Positions 53,652 through 63,374 are shown, counted from the first letter of the stretch. The stretch is DNA of 64,000 bases from Dokdonella koreensis DS-123 (GCF_001632775.1 NZ_CP015249.1:3638686-3702685); one strand, 5' to 3'. The notes: generated by a model from the letters alone, not told the origin. Made by a program: numbers and translations.

Positions 53652-54254
53652 TCAGCACGCCTGCTCGACGAAGCCCGGCTGCGCGCGCACGCGGGCCAGC
53701 CAACCGGTGATCGCCGGATAGCCGGCGAGGTCGAAACCGCCGTCGGCGGCCGCATGGGTATAGGCGAACAGCGCGATGTCGGCCACGCCGTAGCCGGCTT
53801 CGACGAAGAACGCACGGCCGTCCAGGTGCCGCTCCATCACGTCCAGGGCGCGATATCCCTGTTCGAGCAGGCGCGGCAGCTCGGCCCGGCGCGGATGGTC
53901 CTCGGGCAGCCAGCCGCGGATGAAGCGCGCGACCGCGACATAGGGCTCGTGGCTGTACTGCTCGAAGAACAGCCATTGCAGCGTCTGCGCGCGCTGCCAG
54001 GGATCGGCCGCGAGGTAGTGCGTCCCGTCCGCGAGCCAGCACAGGATCGCGTTGGATTCGGCGAGCAGGCGGCCGTCGTCGCACTCGAGCAGCGGCACCT
54101 TGCCGTTGGGATTCTTCGCGAGGAACGCCGGCGTGCGCGTCTGGCCGCCGGCGCTGTCGATCTCGACCCATCGGTACGGCCGGCCGAGCTGCTCGAGCAG
54201 CAACTGCACCTTGTAGCAGTTGCCGGACCGCGCCATGCCGTAGACCGTGGTCAC
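53652..54254 (-). CDS. Glutathione S-transferase family protein
   Basis: The 200-residue protein has a thioredoxin-like N domain (YGMARSGNCYKVQLLLEQLGRPYRWVEID, NPNGKVPLLECDDGRLLAESNAIL with the cis-Pro and Glu-Ser glutathione-binding pair) and a C-terminal helical domain. The catalytic position is Ser in the S-G-N-C motif. The GTG at 54254 overlaps the stop of the upstream acetyltransferase gene (GTGA). Likely role: detoxification or peroxide handling. Confidence 0.9.
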   Translation of the reverse strand: MTTVYGMARSGNCYKVQLLLEQLGRPYRWVEIDSAGGQTRTPAFLAKNPNGKVPLLECDDGRLLAESNAILCWLADGTHYLAADPWQRAQTLQWLFFEQYSHEPYVAVARFIRGWLPEDHPRRAELPRLLEQGYRALDVMERHLDGRAFFVEAGYGVADIALFAYTHAAADGGFDLAGYPAITGWLARVRAQPGFVEQAC

Positions 54255-54805
54255 GCAGGCGTCCCGCCCGCGCGGCGTGCACGCCATTCCTCACGCGACT
54301 GCCCCCAGAGCTCGACGTCCAGGTCCAGCGGCGCCGGCAGGCGGCCCGGGCGCAGGTAGCGCGAGCCGAGCTTGGTGGCGACGGCCTTGGAATTGGTGTT
54401 GGCCGCGTCGATCGCATGGACGACCTCGGTCCAGCCGAGCGTGTCGAAGGCCCAGTCGATTGCGGCGGCCGCGCCTTCCGGCGCGTAGCCGCGGCCCCAG
54501 AACGGCCGGGCGATGCTCCAGCCCACCTCGGTGCCGGGCCAGCCTTCGGGCATCCAGGGCCCGAGCCGGCCGACCCAGCGCCCGGTCGCCTTCTCGATCA
54601 CCGAGAAGAAGGCATAGCCGCGCACGTGCCAGCTGCCGACCAGGCCGACGAAGCTGCGCCATGCGACCGGCCGCGGCTGCACGCCGCCGAGATGGCGCAT
54701 CGCCTCCGCGTCGGCGCTGAACGCGGCGAAATCCTCGAAATCCTCGGGCAGCGGCGGGCGCAGGACCAGGCGCTCGGTTTCGAGACGTGGAACGGGCGGC
54801 GTCAT
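54251..54805 (-). CDS. GNAT family N-acetyltransferase
   Basis: The 184-residue protein resembles the RimJ/RimL group of GNAT enzymes: LETERLVLRPPLPEDFEDF at the start, RGYAFFSVIEKATGRWVGRLG, then EVGWSIARPFWGRGYAPEGAAAAIDWAF with the acetyl-CoA pyrophosphate loop RGYAPEG, and IDAANTNSKAVATKLG. The acceptor may be a protein N terminus or a small amine. It is coupled to the downstream GST gene. Confidence 0.9.
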   Translation of the reverse strand: MTPPVPRLETERLVLRPPLPEDFEDFAAFSADAEAMRHLGGVQPRPVAWRSFVGLVGSWHVRGYAFFSVIEKATGRWVGRLGPWMPEGWPGTEVGWSIARPFWGRGYAPEGAAAAIDWAFDTLGWTEVVHAIDAANTNSKAVATKLGSRYLRPGRLPAPLDLDVELWGQSREEWRARRAGGTPA

Positions 54806-54857
54806 CGGGGGCGGTCGTCCGGGATGGTCAGGGCACGGGGCCGGCGGCTGCCGGCGG

Positions 54858-56030
54858 TCAGAACGCGTTGATGCCGGTCAGCTCGCGCCCGACCACGAGC
54901 TGGTGGACGGTCTCGGTACCTTCGTAGGTGATGACCGACTCCAGGTTCAGCGCGTGGCGGATCGGCGAGTGCTCGGTCGTGATGCCGGCCCCGCCGAGGA
55001 TGTCGCGTGCCTCGCGCGCGATGTCGATCGCCATCCGGCAGTTGTTCCACTTGGCCAGCGAGACCTGGGTCGGCTGCATGACACCGGCGTCCTTGAGGCG
55101 GCCGAGCTGCAGCGACAGCAGCTGGGCCAGCGTGATGCGCCGGGCCATCTCGGCCAGCTTGATCTGCACCGCCTGGCGTGCGGCGATCGGCTGCTTGAAC
55201 AGGATGCGGCTCTTGGAATAGTCCAGCACCTCGGCCAGGCAGGCGATCGCCGCGCCGATCGGGCCCCAGGTGATGCCGTAGCGGGCCTGGGTCAGGCAGC
55301 CGAGCGGCCCCTTGAGGCCCTTGACGTTCGGCAGGCGGTTGGCGTCCGGCACGCGGACGTTGTCGAAGTACAGCGCCGAGGTGACCGACGCGCGCAGGCT
55401 CATCTTCTTGTGGATCTCCTGCGCGGCATAGCCGGGGAAGTCCTTCTCGACCACGAAGCCCTGGATGCCCTCGTCGGTCTGCGCCCAGACGATCGCGATG
55501 TGCGCAAGGTTGCCGTTGGTGATCCACATCTTCGAACCGTTGAGGATCCAGTCGGCGCCGTCCTTCTTCGCATGCGTGCGCATGCTGCCGGGGTCCGAGC
55601 CGCCCTGCGGCTCGGTCAGGCCGAAGCAGCCGATGACCTTGCCGGCCGCCATGTCGGGCAGCCAGCGGCGGCGCTGTTCCTCGCTGCCGTAGGCGTAGAT
55701 CGGATACATGCACAGCGAGGACTGCACGGACGCGAAGCTGCGCAGGCCCGAATCGCCGCGCTCCAGCTCCTGGCAGACCAGGCCGTAGCTGACGCCGTTC
55801 ATGCCGGCGCAGCCGTACTCGACCGGCAGGCTGGAGCCGAGCAGTCCCAGCTCGGCCATCTCCGGAATCAGCTCGGTCGGGAAACGGCCGCGGTCGAAGC
55901 AGTCGCCGATGATCGGCAGCACGCGCTCGTCGGTGAAGCGCGCCACCGTGTCCTGCACCATGCGCTCCTCTTCGCTGAGCAGCGAGCGGACGTCGTAGAG
56001 GTCGGTGGGATTCAGCGGCGACGTGGCCAT
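54858..56030 (-). CDS. gcdH: Glutaryl-CoA dehydrogenase
   Basis: The 390-residue acyl-CoA dehydrogenase oxidatively decarboxylates glutaryl-CoA to crotonyl-CoA in lysine/tryptophan breakdown. Motifs: GCFGLTEPQGGSDP (FAD loop), MWITNG, YGITWGPIGAA, and the active-site base Glu370 in ITYEGTETVHQLVVGRELTG. The Tyr-Gly-Cys-Ala substitution around 72 (VEYGCAGMNGVSYG) fits GCDH better than straight-chain dehydrogenases. It has a TACAAT -10 candidate at 56060-56065 with no strong -35. It is divergent from the deacetylase gene. Confidence 0.92.
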   Translation of the reverse strand: MATSPLNPTDLYDVRSLLSEEERMVQDTVARFTDERVLPIIGDCFDRGRFPTELIPEMAELGLLGSSLPVEYGCAGMNGVSYGLVCQELERGDSGLRSFASVQSSLCMYPIYAYGSEEQRRRWLPDMAAGKVIGCFGLTEPQGGSDPGSMRTHAKKDGADWILNGSKMWITNGNLAHIAIVWAQTDEGIQGFVVEKDFPGYAAQEIHKKMSLRASVTSALYFDNVRVPDANRLPNVKGLKGPLGCLTQARYGITWGPIGAAIACLAEVLDYSKSRILFKQPIAARQAVQIKLAEMARRITLAQLLSLQLGRLKDAGVMQPTQVSLAKWNNCRMAIDIAREARDILGGAGITTEHSPIRHALNLESVITYEGTETVHQLVVGRELTGINAF

Positions 56031-56059
56031 GTACGCGTTCCGTAAGGAAGAAACCGCCT

Positions 56060-56065
56060 ATTGTA
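56060..56065 (-). promoter_or_regulatory. Candidate -10 element for gcdH
   Basis: TACAAT on the minus strand lies 30 bases upstream of the gcdH ATG, in the divergent spacer. I see no convincing -35 17 bases upstream. The same hexamer occurs before queA and the TetA-like gene. Confidence 0.35.
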
Positions 56066-56140
56066 GGCCAAGCCCGGCCGATTCTCCTCCGCCGCGGGCC
56101 AGCGCCGTATCATGGCCCGTCCTGCCCGCCGACCCGACCG

Positions 56141-56974
56141 ATGCGCGTCCCCGTCCTGACCTACCACGCCCAGAACATCGCCGGCAACGACTACGCCGGC
56201 AACGACCTCGTCGCCTTCGGCGAGGACCTGCGGCTGATCGACGACCTGGGCCTGCGCATCGTGCCGCTGCAGTCGGTGGTGGCGCGCCTGCTCGGCCGCA
56301 GCGACGAGGACCTCACCGGCTGCGTCGCGCTGAGCTGCGACGACGGCACCGATTTCGACGTGCGCGACCTGCGCGATCCCACCTGGGGACCGCAGCGCAG
56401 CCTGAAGGGGCGCATGGACGACTTCATCGCCGAACGCGGCGCCGATGCGCAGCCGGGCCTGCACCTGACCGCCTTCGTCGTCGCCTCGCCGATGGCGCGA
56501 ACCGACATCGACGCGCAGTGCCTTTCAGGACAGGGCTGGATGAGCGAGGACTGGTGGGCGCAGGCGGCCGCCTCCGGCCGCTTCGCGATCGAGAACCACA
56601 GCTGGGACCACAACCACGACGCGATCCGCTTCCCCGGCATCGCCGGCATGGCGCGCGGCGATTTCCACCAGGTCGACGACCGCGAACGCGCGCGCGCCGA
56701 GGTCGCCGACGCGGCGCGCTACATCGACCAGCGCACGGCGCCGCGGCGCACCAGCCTGTTCTGCTACCCGTTCGGCCACGTGCCGGACTACCTGCTGCGC
56801 GAGTACTTCCCGCGCCACGGCGACGAGCACGGCATGCTGGCCGCGGTGAGCGATGGTGCCTGCCCGGTCACGCCGGCCAGCGACCGCTGGCTGCTGCCGC
56901 GCTACATCCGCGGCTGGCACTGGAAATCACCGCAGGACCTCGAAGCGATCCTGCGCGACGCAACCGGGCGCTGA
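56141..56974 (+). CDS. Polysaccharide deacetylase (NodB-like)
   Basis: The 277-residue protein carries a NodB homology domain. VLTYHAQNIAGNDYAGNDL is followed by the catalytic/metal segment CVALSCDDGTDFDV (Asp pair of motif 1) and FAIENHSWDHNHDAI, the H-x-x-x-H metal site of motif 2. No signal peptide is visible, so it may be cytoplasmic or exported by another route. Substrates of this group include chitin- and peptidoglycan-like sugars. It is the only gene in its unit. Confidence 0.85.
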   Translation: MRVPVLTYHAQNIAGNDYAGNDLVAFGEDLRLIDDLGLRIVPLQSVVARLLGRSDEDLTGCVALSCDDGTDFDVRDLRDPTWGPQRSLKGRMDDFIAERGADAQPGLHLTAFVVASPMARTDIDAQCLSGQGWMSEDWWAQAAASGRFAIENHSWDHNHDAIRFPGIAGMARGDFHQVDDRERARAEVADAARYIDQRTAPRRTSLFCYPFGHVPDYLLREYFPRHGDEHGMLAAVSDGACPVTPASDRWLLPRYIRGWHWKSPQDLEAILRDATGR

Positions 56975-57048
56975 CCACCCAGCAGTCTCACGGCCTGCGG
57001 GTCACGCCGGCAGCGCCCGGAATCCGGCGTCGCGACCGAGCGTCCCGT

Positions 57049-57558
57049 TCAGAACGGTCCGATCGCGTGCGCCTTGGCGATCAGGGCACGCCGGCGCACC
57101 TCGTCCAGCGGCCGGTGCCAGCGGGCGAGCAGCCGCTCATGCGGTGTCGGCACGAAGCCGGCCTGCAGGTCCACCGCGTAGGCACGCGGATCGCCGCAGT
57201 AGCCGAAGAACGCATCGCACCGGTCCGCGAAACGCTCGAAACCGTAGCGCAGGTTGTGCAGCAGGATGCCGCCGGCCGCCGTCACCTGGTCGCGCTGCTC
57301 CGGCGTCATGTGCACGAACGCGCGCCCGTCGGTGCAGCCGCCGCCGACCAGCATGATGTCGCCGAACGGCCGGAAGTGCAGATACGACAATGGAATCAGC
57401 CGCGGCCCGTCCACGCGCAGGAAGACCCCCAGATGGCACGGGAAATCGGGAATCGTCTCGCGAAACTTGTGCTGGAACATCGGCCCGAAGCTGGTCGTGC
57501 CTTCGTCCAGTTCGGTGATCGTCAGGAAGGAATCGAGCGGAGCGGGGAGCACGGGCAT
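57049..57558 (-). CDS. Uncharacterised conserved protein
   Basis: The 169-residue protein is soluble, with no signal peptide or membrane helix. Features are TTSFGPMFQHKFRETIPDFPCHLGVFLRVDG, LHFRPFGDIMLVGGGCTDGRAFVHM and a helix LLHNLRYGFERFADRCDAFFGYCGDPRAYAVDL with three Cys. I recognise no family. An ATG at 57558 with a GAGG ribosome binding site suits it. It is convergent with the deacetylase gene and 94 bases behind the LplT-like gene, so it could be cotranscribed with the latter. Confidence 0.75.
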   Translation of the reverse strand: MPVLPAPLDSFLTITELDEGTTSFGPMFQHKFRETIPDFPCHLGVFLRVDGPRLIPLSYLHFRPFGDIMLVGGGCTDGRAFVHMTPEQRDQVTAAGGILLHNLRYGFERFADRCDAFFGYCGDPRAYAVDLQAGFVPTPHERLLARWHRPLDEVRRRALIAKAHAIGPF

Positions 57559-57652
57559 GGACGGACCTCGGGAACGGAGACGCCGGCACGGCAAGGCGGC
57601 GCGTGCCGGCACGCCATTGTGCGCAATGCGCACACGGCCTGGCTATCCCGCG

Positions 57653-59542
57653 CTAGGCCGCATCGCCACGCAGCGCACGGACCTGCGTTTCCAGCGTCTC
57701 GGCCGTCGCATCCGCCGCGGCGAGCGGCGGCGCGGCCACCAGTTCCACCCGTGCGCGGAAGCGCCGCGGCACGCGCAGCCGCCCCAGGCGCGAATCGCGC
57801 TTGCTCCACATGCTGGCCCACATGCCGCGCAGCGCCATCGGCACGACCGGGACCGGCCGGCGTGCGAGGATCTTCTCCACGCCGCTCTTGAACGGCCCGA
57901 TCGCACCGTCCTTCGTCAGTGCGCCCTCGGGGAAGATCGCGACGATCTCGCCGTCGGCCAGCGCCTGGTCGATGGCGTCGAAGGCCCGCTGCATCAGCAC
58001 CGGATCTTCCCGCGCCCCGGCGATCGGGATTGCCTTGGCGGTGCGGAAGATCCAGCTCAGCACCGGGATCGCGAAGATCCGGTGGTACATCACGAAGCGC
58101 ACCGGCCGGGGCACCTGCCCGGCGATCAGCAGCGCGTCCATGTAGCTGACGTGGTTGCAGACCAGCAGGGCCGGCCCTTCGTCCGGCACGTGCGCCTCGA
58201 CGCCGTGCACCTCGACGCGATAGAGCAGGCGCGTCAGCACCCAGCTCAGGAAGCGCATGAAGAACTCGGGCACGATCGAGAAGATGACCGCGGTGACGAT
58301 CGCGGTCAGCACGCCGACCGCCAGGAACACCTGCGGGATCGAAAGGCCCAGCACCTGCTGGGCGACGATCCCGAGCACCGCCGCGGCGACGATGAACACC
58401 GCGTTCTGGATGTTGAGGCCGGCGATCACGCGCGACAGCTCGTCCTTGGGCGTCCGGCTCTGGATCAGCGCGAACAGCGGGACGACGTAGAAGCCGGCGA
58501 ACACGCCGACCAGGGCGAGGTCGACCATGATGCGCCAGCTGCCGGGCTGGGCCACGAACTCGGCCACGCTCAGGCCCGCGGCGGCGGCCTCGCCCGGACG
58601 GGCGAAGTACAGGTCGATGCAGAACACCGTCATGCCGAGCGCGCCGAGCGGCACCAGGCCGATCTCGACCGTGCGCGCGGACAGCTTCTCGCACAGCAGC
58701 GACCCCAGGCCGGTCCCGACCGAGAACAGCGCCAGCGCCAGCAGGTACAGGTTCTCGGCGCCACCGAGGTGGATCTGCGCGTAGTTCGGCAGCTGGGCGG
58801 TCAGCGCCGTGCCCATGAACCAGAACCAGGAAATGCCGAGCACGGCATTGCGCACCGCGCGCTGCTTGCGCACCAGGCGCATGACGCTGAGCGACTCGGC
58901 CACCGGGATCCAGCTGATCTTCAGGTCAGGCGCCGCCGCCGGGGCCCGCGGGATCGCGCGGCTCACCAGGTAGCCGCTGATCGCCAGCGCGACCACCGCC
59001 ACGGCGGCGACCACCGGACCGATCGTGCCGACACGCATCAGGCTGGTGCCGACGATCATGCCGAGCAGGATCGAGATCGAGGTTCCCATCTCGACCAGGC
59101 CGTTGCCGCCGGTCAGCTCCTCGGGCTTGAGCGCCTGCGGCAGGATCGAATACTTGACCGGGCCGAACAGCGTCGACTGCAGGCCGGTCAGGAACAGCGC
59201 GCCGAGCAGGATCGCCGGCGTCTTGGTGACGAAGCCGATCGCCGCGATCGACATGATGACGATCTCCATCGTCGTCGTGACGCGGATCAACGCGGCCTTC
59301 TCGTACTTTTCCGCGATCTGGCCGGCTGTCGCCGAGAACAGGAAATACGGCAGGATGAACAGGGCCGGCGCCAGGTTCGCGTACAAGGCCCCCTGCTCGG
59401 TCGAAAGGCCCAGCTGGTAGACGATCAGCATCAGCATCGCGTTGCGATAGACGTTGTCGTTGAAGGCACCCAGGCTCTGGGTCACGAAGAACGGTAGGAA
59501 GCGCCGCTCGCGCAGCAGGCTGAACTGGTTGTGGCCCGGCAT
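57653..59542 (-). CDS. Fused MFS lysophospholipid flippase-like / PlsC-type acyltransferase
   Basis: The 629-residue protein joins an N-terminal major facilitator domain (about 10-410; QSLGAFNDNVYRNAMLMLIV, GLQSTLFGPVKYSILPQAL) to a C-terminal 1-acylglycerol-phosphate acyltransferase. The C-terminal half has the HX4D motif NHVSYMDA (His464, Asp469) and FPEGALTKDG. In Escherichia coli LplT flips lysophospholipids and the bifunctional Aas re-acylates them; here transport and acylation are on one chain, with no acyl-ACP synthetase half. It likely recycles lysophospholipids at the inner membrane. The start at 59542 fits the MFS N terminus. Confidence 0.9.
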   Translation of the reverse strand: MPGHNQFSLLRERRFLPFFVTQSLGAFNDNVYRNAMLMLIVYQLGLSTEQGALYANLAPALFILPYFLFSATAGQIAEKYEKAALIRVTTTMEIVIMSIAAIGFVTKTPAILLGALFLTGLQSTLFGPVKYSILPQALKPEELTGGNGLVEMGTSISILLGMIVGTSLMRVGTIGPVVAAVAVVALAISGYLVSRAIPRAPAAAPDLKISWIPVAESLSVMRLVRKQRAVRNAVLGISWFWFMGTALTAQLPNYAQIHLGGAENLYLLALALFSVGTGLGSLLCEKLSARTVEIGLVPLGALGMTVFCIDLYFARPGEAAAAGLSVAEFVAQPGSWRIMVDLALVGVFAGFYVVPLFALIQSRTPKDELSRVIAGLNIQNAVFIVAAAVLGIVAQQVLGLSIPQVFLAVGVLTAIVTAVIFSIVPEFFMRFLSWVLTRLLYRVEVHGVEAHVPDEGPALLVCNHVSYMDALLIAGQVPRPVRFVMYHRIFAIPVLSWIFRTAKAIPIAGAREDPVLMQRAFDAIDQALADGEIVAIFPEGALTKDGAIGPFKSGVEKILARRPVPVVPMALRGMWASMWSKRDSRLGRLRVPRRFRARVELVAAPPLAAADATAETLETQVRALRGDAA

Positions 59543-59702
59543 GGGGGCTCCGCACGGAGGGGCAGCGGCGGAATCTAGCAGAGGCCGCGGCGGCAGGAAC
59601 ATCGCGCCTCGGCGGTTGTCCCACGGCGTCGCCGCGGACCGCCCCGGCAGGTAGACTGGCGGACTCCGCGGCCCTTCCCGCCGCCTCGTGAACCCCCTGC
59701 GC

Positions 59703-61328
59703 ATGTCCTCCAGATTCGTCGCCGTCCTGCTGCTCGCCCTGGCCGCATCCGCCGCGCCGCCGCTCGCCGCCCAGCCGGTGCTGCGGCCCGTGCCGAGTCC
59801 CGACGTGGCCCGGCTGCCCCCGGCCCAGGCCGCCTGGCTGCGCGAGACGCGCGCCTCGTTCGACAAGACCCGCAACGAGCTGGCCGGCGAGCCGCTCGCC
59901 CAGGCCTACGCGGTGCTCGCCTCGGCCTACGTGCGTGCCGGCCAGTACGACCCGGCCCTGACCGCGCTGTGGAACGCCGAGCAGCTGTCGGCCAATGACC
60001 CGCGCTGGATCTACGCGCAAGGCCTGGTGGGGCATGCGCGCGGCGACGACGCGACGGCGCGGACCCAGTTCCAGCGGGCGATGGCGGTGGCCCCCGACTA
60101 CCTGCCGATCCGTGCCGCCCTGGCCAGCCTCCAGATCCAGGCCGGCGAGCTCGATGCCGCCCGCAAGCTGCTCGCCGACTACGTCGCCAAGCGCCAGGAC
60201 CAGCCGCTGGCCTACGCCCTGCTCGGCGACATCGCGCTGCGCCAGAAGCGCTATCCCGAGGCGGTGACCCAGTACCAGCAGGCGCTGCGGCTCGATCCGC
60301 CGGCCACGCGCCTGTACCGCTCGCTGGCCGAGGCCTACCAGGGCGCCGGCAACGCCGCTGCCGCCGGAGAGGCACGCGCCAAGGCCGGCGAGGTTCCGGT
60401 CAGGCTCAACGACCCGCTCGCCGAGGGATTGTTCGGCGGTCCCGGCCTCGAAGCCGTCGAACCGTTCGCGATCGACCTGAACTCGGCGACGTTCTTCGTC
60501 TCGGTCGGCCGCTACGACGCCGCCCGCGAAAGCGCCGACGCCGCCTTGCGCCGCAAGCCCGCCGATGCCGGGGCGATCGCGCTGCGTGCGCGCATCGACG
60601 CGGTGGAAGGCCGTATCGATGCAGCCCGCCAGCGCGTCCAGGCCGCGCTGGGAACACAGCCGGACAACGCCCTGCTGCTGCTGACGCAGGGCGCGATCCA
60701 GGAAATGGCGGTGGACGACGTCGGCGCCCAGACCGCGTTCCAGAAGGCGATCGCCGCCGACCCGGCGCTGTCCGAGGCCCGCCTGCGGCTGGGTTCGCTG
60801 CTGATGCGGACCGGCCGGCCGGCCGATGCGGTCGCCCAGTTCCGCGCGCTGACGAAGCTGCATCCCAACGACGGCGAAGGCTGGGCGCAGTTGCTGGCCG
60901 CCGAGGCCGCCGCCGGCCGCTGCGTGGAGGGATTGCGCGAAATGAACGAGGTGCTCGCCACCCGGCCCGACTACGGCTTCGTGATCCAGCTGTCGGTGCG
61001 TGCGGCCAGCACCTGCCGCGGCGCCACGGCCGAACAGCGGCGCAAGGCGCTCACCGACGGTGAACGGCTCTACAAGATCAGCGGCGCCGGCGAAGTGGCC
61101 GAAGCCTATGCGCTGGCCCTGGCCGCCAACGGCAAGTGGAAGGAGGCCGAGGAAACGCAGGCCGCGGCGCTCTTCGGCGCAGTCAGCAGCCGCGACGCCA
61201 CCCGGCAGGCGCTGTACCGCGAGTTCTACGACCGCTTCAAGGCCAAGCAGCTGCCGGACCTCCCCTGGGCCACCAACCATCCGTTGTTCAAGCCCGAGCG
61301 GCCCACGCCCGCCGCCAAGGCGCCCTGA
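59703..61328 (+). CDS. Exported TPR-repeat protein
   Basis: The 541-residue protein starts with a signal peptide ([23 protein letters not shown]) and has tetratricopeptide repeats throughout, for example [47 protein letters not shown] and [25 protein letters not shown]. It is predicted periplasmic or outer-membrane associated. No lipobox or catalytic motif is seen, so it probably assembles proteins. The ATG at 59703 is preferred; a GTG at 59688 is possible. folE follows after 10 bases, so the two are probably cotranscribed though unrelated. Confidence 0.85.
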   Translation: MSSRFVAVLLLALAASAAPPLAAQPVLRPVPSPDVARLPPAQAAWLRETRASFDKTRNELAGEPLAQAYAVLASAYVRAGQYDPALTALWNAEQLSANDPRWIYAQGLVGHARGDDATARTQFQRAMAVAPDYLPIRAALASLQIQAGELDAARKLLADYVAKRQDQPLAYALLGDIALRQKRYPEAVTQYQQALRLDPPATRLYRSLAEAYQGAGNAAAAGEARAKAGEVPVRLNDPLAEGLFGGPGLEAVEPFAIDLNSATFFVSVGRYDAARESADAALRRKPADAGAIALRARIDAVEGRIDAARQRVQAALGTQPDNALLLLTQGAIQEMAVDDVGAQTAFQKAIAADPALSEARLRLGSLLMRTGRPADAVAQFRALTKLHPNDGEGWAQLLAAEAAAGRCVEGLREMNEVLATRPDYGFVIQLSVRAASTCRGATAEQRRKALTDGERLYKISGAGEVAEAYALALAANGKWKEAEETQAAALFGAVSSRDATRQALYREFYDRFKAKQLPDLPWATNHPLFKPERPTPAAKAP

Positions 61329-61338
61329 GGATCCGCCG

Positions 61339-61932
61339 ATGACGCCATCCGATCCCGCGGTCACCCGCAGCGCGGCCGAGGAGGCCGTGCGCACGCTGCT
61401 GCGCTGGGCCGGCGAGGACCCCTCGCGCGAGGGCCTGGCCGATACGCCCAAGCGCGTCGTCGACGCCTATGCCGACTGGTTCTCCGGCTACGCGGTCGAT
61501 CCGGCCGCGTACCTGCGCCGCACGTTCGAGGAGGTCGCCGGCTACGACGAGATGATCGTGCTGCGCGACATCGAGTTCGAATCGTACTGCGAGCACCACA
61601 TGGCGCCGATCATCGGCCGCGCGCACATCGGCTACCTGCCGACGAGCAAGGTCGTCGGGATCAGCAAGCTGGCGCGCGTCGTCGACGGTTTCGCGCGGCG
61701 TTTCCAGGTGCAGGAGAAGCTGACCGCGCAGATCGCCCATTGCATCGAGGACGTGCTGCGGCCACGCGGCGTCGGCGTGGTCGTCGACGCGATCCACCAG
61801 TGCATGACGACCCGCGGCGTGCACAAGCGCGGCGTGTCGATGGTCACCAGCCAGATGCTCGGCGACTTCCGCGAGGATGCCCGGACGCGCGCTGAGTTCC
61901 TGCGCTTCATCGACGGCAACGGGCGCCGCTGA
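61339..61932 (+). CDS. folE: GTP cyclohydrolase I
   Basis: The 197-residue enzyme converts GTP to 7,8-dihydroneopterin triphosphate, the first step of folate and related pterin synthesis. Zinc ligands appear as Cys84 and His87 in SYCEHHMAP and Cys155 in [34 protein letters not shown] and QEKLTAQIA are diagnostic of type IA enzymes. It is adjacent to the TPR gene. Like folC in this window it belongs to folate synthesis, but they are not linked. Confidence 0.96.
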   Translation: MTPSDPAVTRSAAEEAVRTLLRWAGEDPSREGLADTPKRVVDAYADWFSGYAVDPAAYLRRTFEEVAGYDEMIVLRDIEFESYCEHHMAPIIGRAHIGYLPTSKVVGISKLARVVDGFARRFQVQEKLTAQIAHCIEDVLRPRGVGVVVDAIHQCMTTRGVHKRGVSMVTSQMLGDFREDARTRAEFLRFIDGNGRR

Positions 61933-61948
61933 GCGGTACCCCATCACG

Positions 61949-61954
61949 TACAAT
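61949..61954 (+). promoter_or_regulatory. Candidate -10 element for the TetA-like gene
   Basis: TACAAT lies 16 bases after the folE stop and about 51 bases before the TTG start of the transporter. No clear -35 is present at the right distance. It supports an independent transcript and the downstream choice of start. Confidence 0.35.
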
Positions 61955-62005
61955 TCGCGCGCGCCGGCGCTGCCCGGCGTTTTCCGAACCGATCGGCCAT
62001 CGCCC

Positions 62006-63295
62006 TTGAACGCCCCAGACACCGTCGTCCCCGTGCGTCGCGCCGCGGTGATCTTCATCTTCGTCACGGTCGTGCTGGACATGCTGGCGTTCGGGCTGAT
62101 CATCCCGGTGCTGCCACACCTGGTGCAGGCGATGGTCGGCGGCGACATCGCCGTGGCCACCCAGTGGACCGGCTTGTTCGGCGCGCTGTTCGGGTTGATG
62201 CAGTTCGTGTTCTCGCCGATCCAGGGCGCGCTGTCGGACCGGTTCGGCCGCCGACCGGTGATCCTGGCGTCGAACCTGGGCCTGGGCCTGGACTTCATCG
62301 TGATGGCGCTGGCGCAGACGCTGCCGGTGCTGTTCATCGGCCGCCTCGTCTCGGGCATCACGGCCGCCAGCTTCACGACCGCCAATGCCTACATCGCCGA
62401 CGTGACGCCGCGGGAGAAGCGGGCGGCCGCATTCGGCCTGCTCGGCGCCGCCTTCGGCATCGGCTTCGTGATCGGCCCCGCGCTCGGCGGCTTCCTCGGC
62501 GGCATCTCGCCGCGGCTGCCGTTCTGGGTGGCCGGCGCCCTGGCGCTGGCCAACTTCGTCTACGGCTGGCTGATCCTGCCCGAGTCGCTGCCGCCGGAAC
62601 GGCGCACGCCGCGCTTCGACCTCAAGGGCGCCAACCCGCTCGGCGCGCTGCGCATGCTGCGCCGCTACCCGCACGCGCTGGGCCTGGTGGTCGTGATCTT
62701 CCTGACCCAGTTCGCGCAGTTCTCGCTGAACTCGACCTTCGTCCTGTTCGCCGACTACCGCTTCCAGTGGGGCCCGCAAGAGGTGGGCTACACGCTCGCC
62801 CTGGTCGGCCTGTGCAGCGGCATCGTCCAGGCCGGCCTGGTCGGGCGGCTGGTGCGCCGCTTCGGTGAACGCCGTCTCATGCTGAGCGGTCTCGCCTTCG
62901 GCATCGCCGGCTTCCTGCTGTTCGGGCTCGGCGCGACGCCGCTGGTGTTCCTGGCCGGCATCCCGCTGCTGGCGCTGGCCGGACTCGGCGGGCCGCCGGC
63001 GCAGGCGATCCTGACCCAGCAGGTCGACCCGCACGAGCAGGGCCGCCTGCAGGGGGCGATCAGCGGCCTGGCGGGCCTGGCGACGATCTTCGGGCCGTTC
63101 CTGTTCACCCAGGTCTTCGCCACCTTCATCGGCCCGCAGGCGAACCTGCACCTGCCCGGCGCGGCGTTCGTGCTGTCGGCGGCGCTGCTGGCCGCGGGCC
63201 TGCTGCTCGGCTGGCGGGTCACCGCCCGCTTCGCCCGCATCCCGGCCACCGACGCCGCCCCGCCACCGGTCGCCGAGCCCGGCCCGCCCGGCTGA
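62006..63295 (+). CDS. TetA-like major facilitator transporter
   Basis: The 429-residue, 12-helix MFS protein has the DHA1 signature: IIPVLPHLVQAMVGG in helix 1-2, GALSDRFGRRPVILASN (motif A) and AFGIGFVIGPALGGFLGG (motif C, antiporter). A central loop and a second half with GLVGRLVRRFGERRLMLSG repeat the pattern. The family includes tetracycline exporters (TCR/Tet); substrate is unproven. Codons consistent with the N terminus are TTG (62006) and GTG (62033), neither with a clear ribosome binding site. TTG is listed because it adds the expected short cytoplasmic tail. Confidence 0.85.
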   Translation: MNAPDTVVPVRRAAVIFIFVTVVLDMLAFGLIIPVLPHLVQAMVGGDIAVATQWTGLFGALFGLMQFVFSPIQGALSDRFGRRPVILASNLGLGLDFIVMALAQTLPVLFIGRLVSGITAASFTTANAYIADVTPREKRAAAFGLLGAAFGIGFVIGPALGGFLGGISPRLPFWVAGALALANFVYGWLILPESLPPERRTPRFDLKGANPLGALRMLRRYPHALGLVVVIFLTQFAQFSLNSTFVLFADYRFQWGPQEVGYTLALVGLCSGIVQAGLVGRLVRRFGERRLMLSGLAFGIAGFLLFGLGATPLVFLAGIPLLALAGLGGPPAQAILTQQVDPHEQGRLQGAISGLAGLATIFGPFLFTQVFATFIGPQANLHLPGAAFVLSAALLAAGLLLGWRVTARFARIPATDAAPPPVAEPGPPG

Positions 63296-63346
63296 ATCGA
63301 CCGGCACCGCGCCGCCCGGCCTTGCGGGCACGCGCACCGAATCCAC

Positions 63347-63374
63347 CGGACAAACCGGCGCGGCCGGGTAGAAT
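63347..63374 (+). promoter_or_regulatory. Putative promoter of the M28 peptidase gene
   Basis: CGGACA (63347-63352, matching TTGACA at four positions) precedes TAGAAT (63369-63374, five of six) by 16 bases. The start would be about 20 bases before the ATG at 63400, a short leader with a GGAG ribosome binding site. Confidence 0.5.

Noticed and set aside
57004-57030. ACGCCGG/CCGGCGT inverted repeat between convergent genes
   Set aside because: Seven-base stem with a 13-base loop and no U-tract; expected by chance at this GC content.
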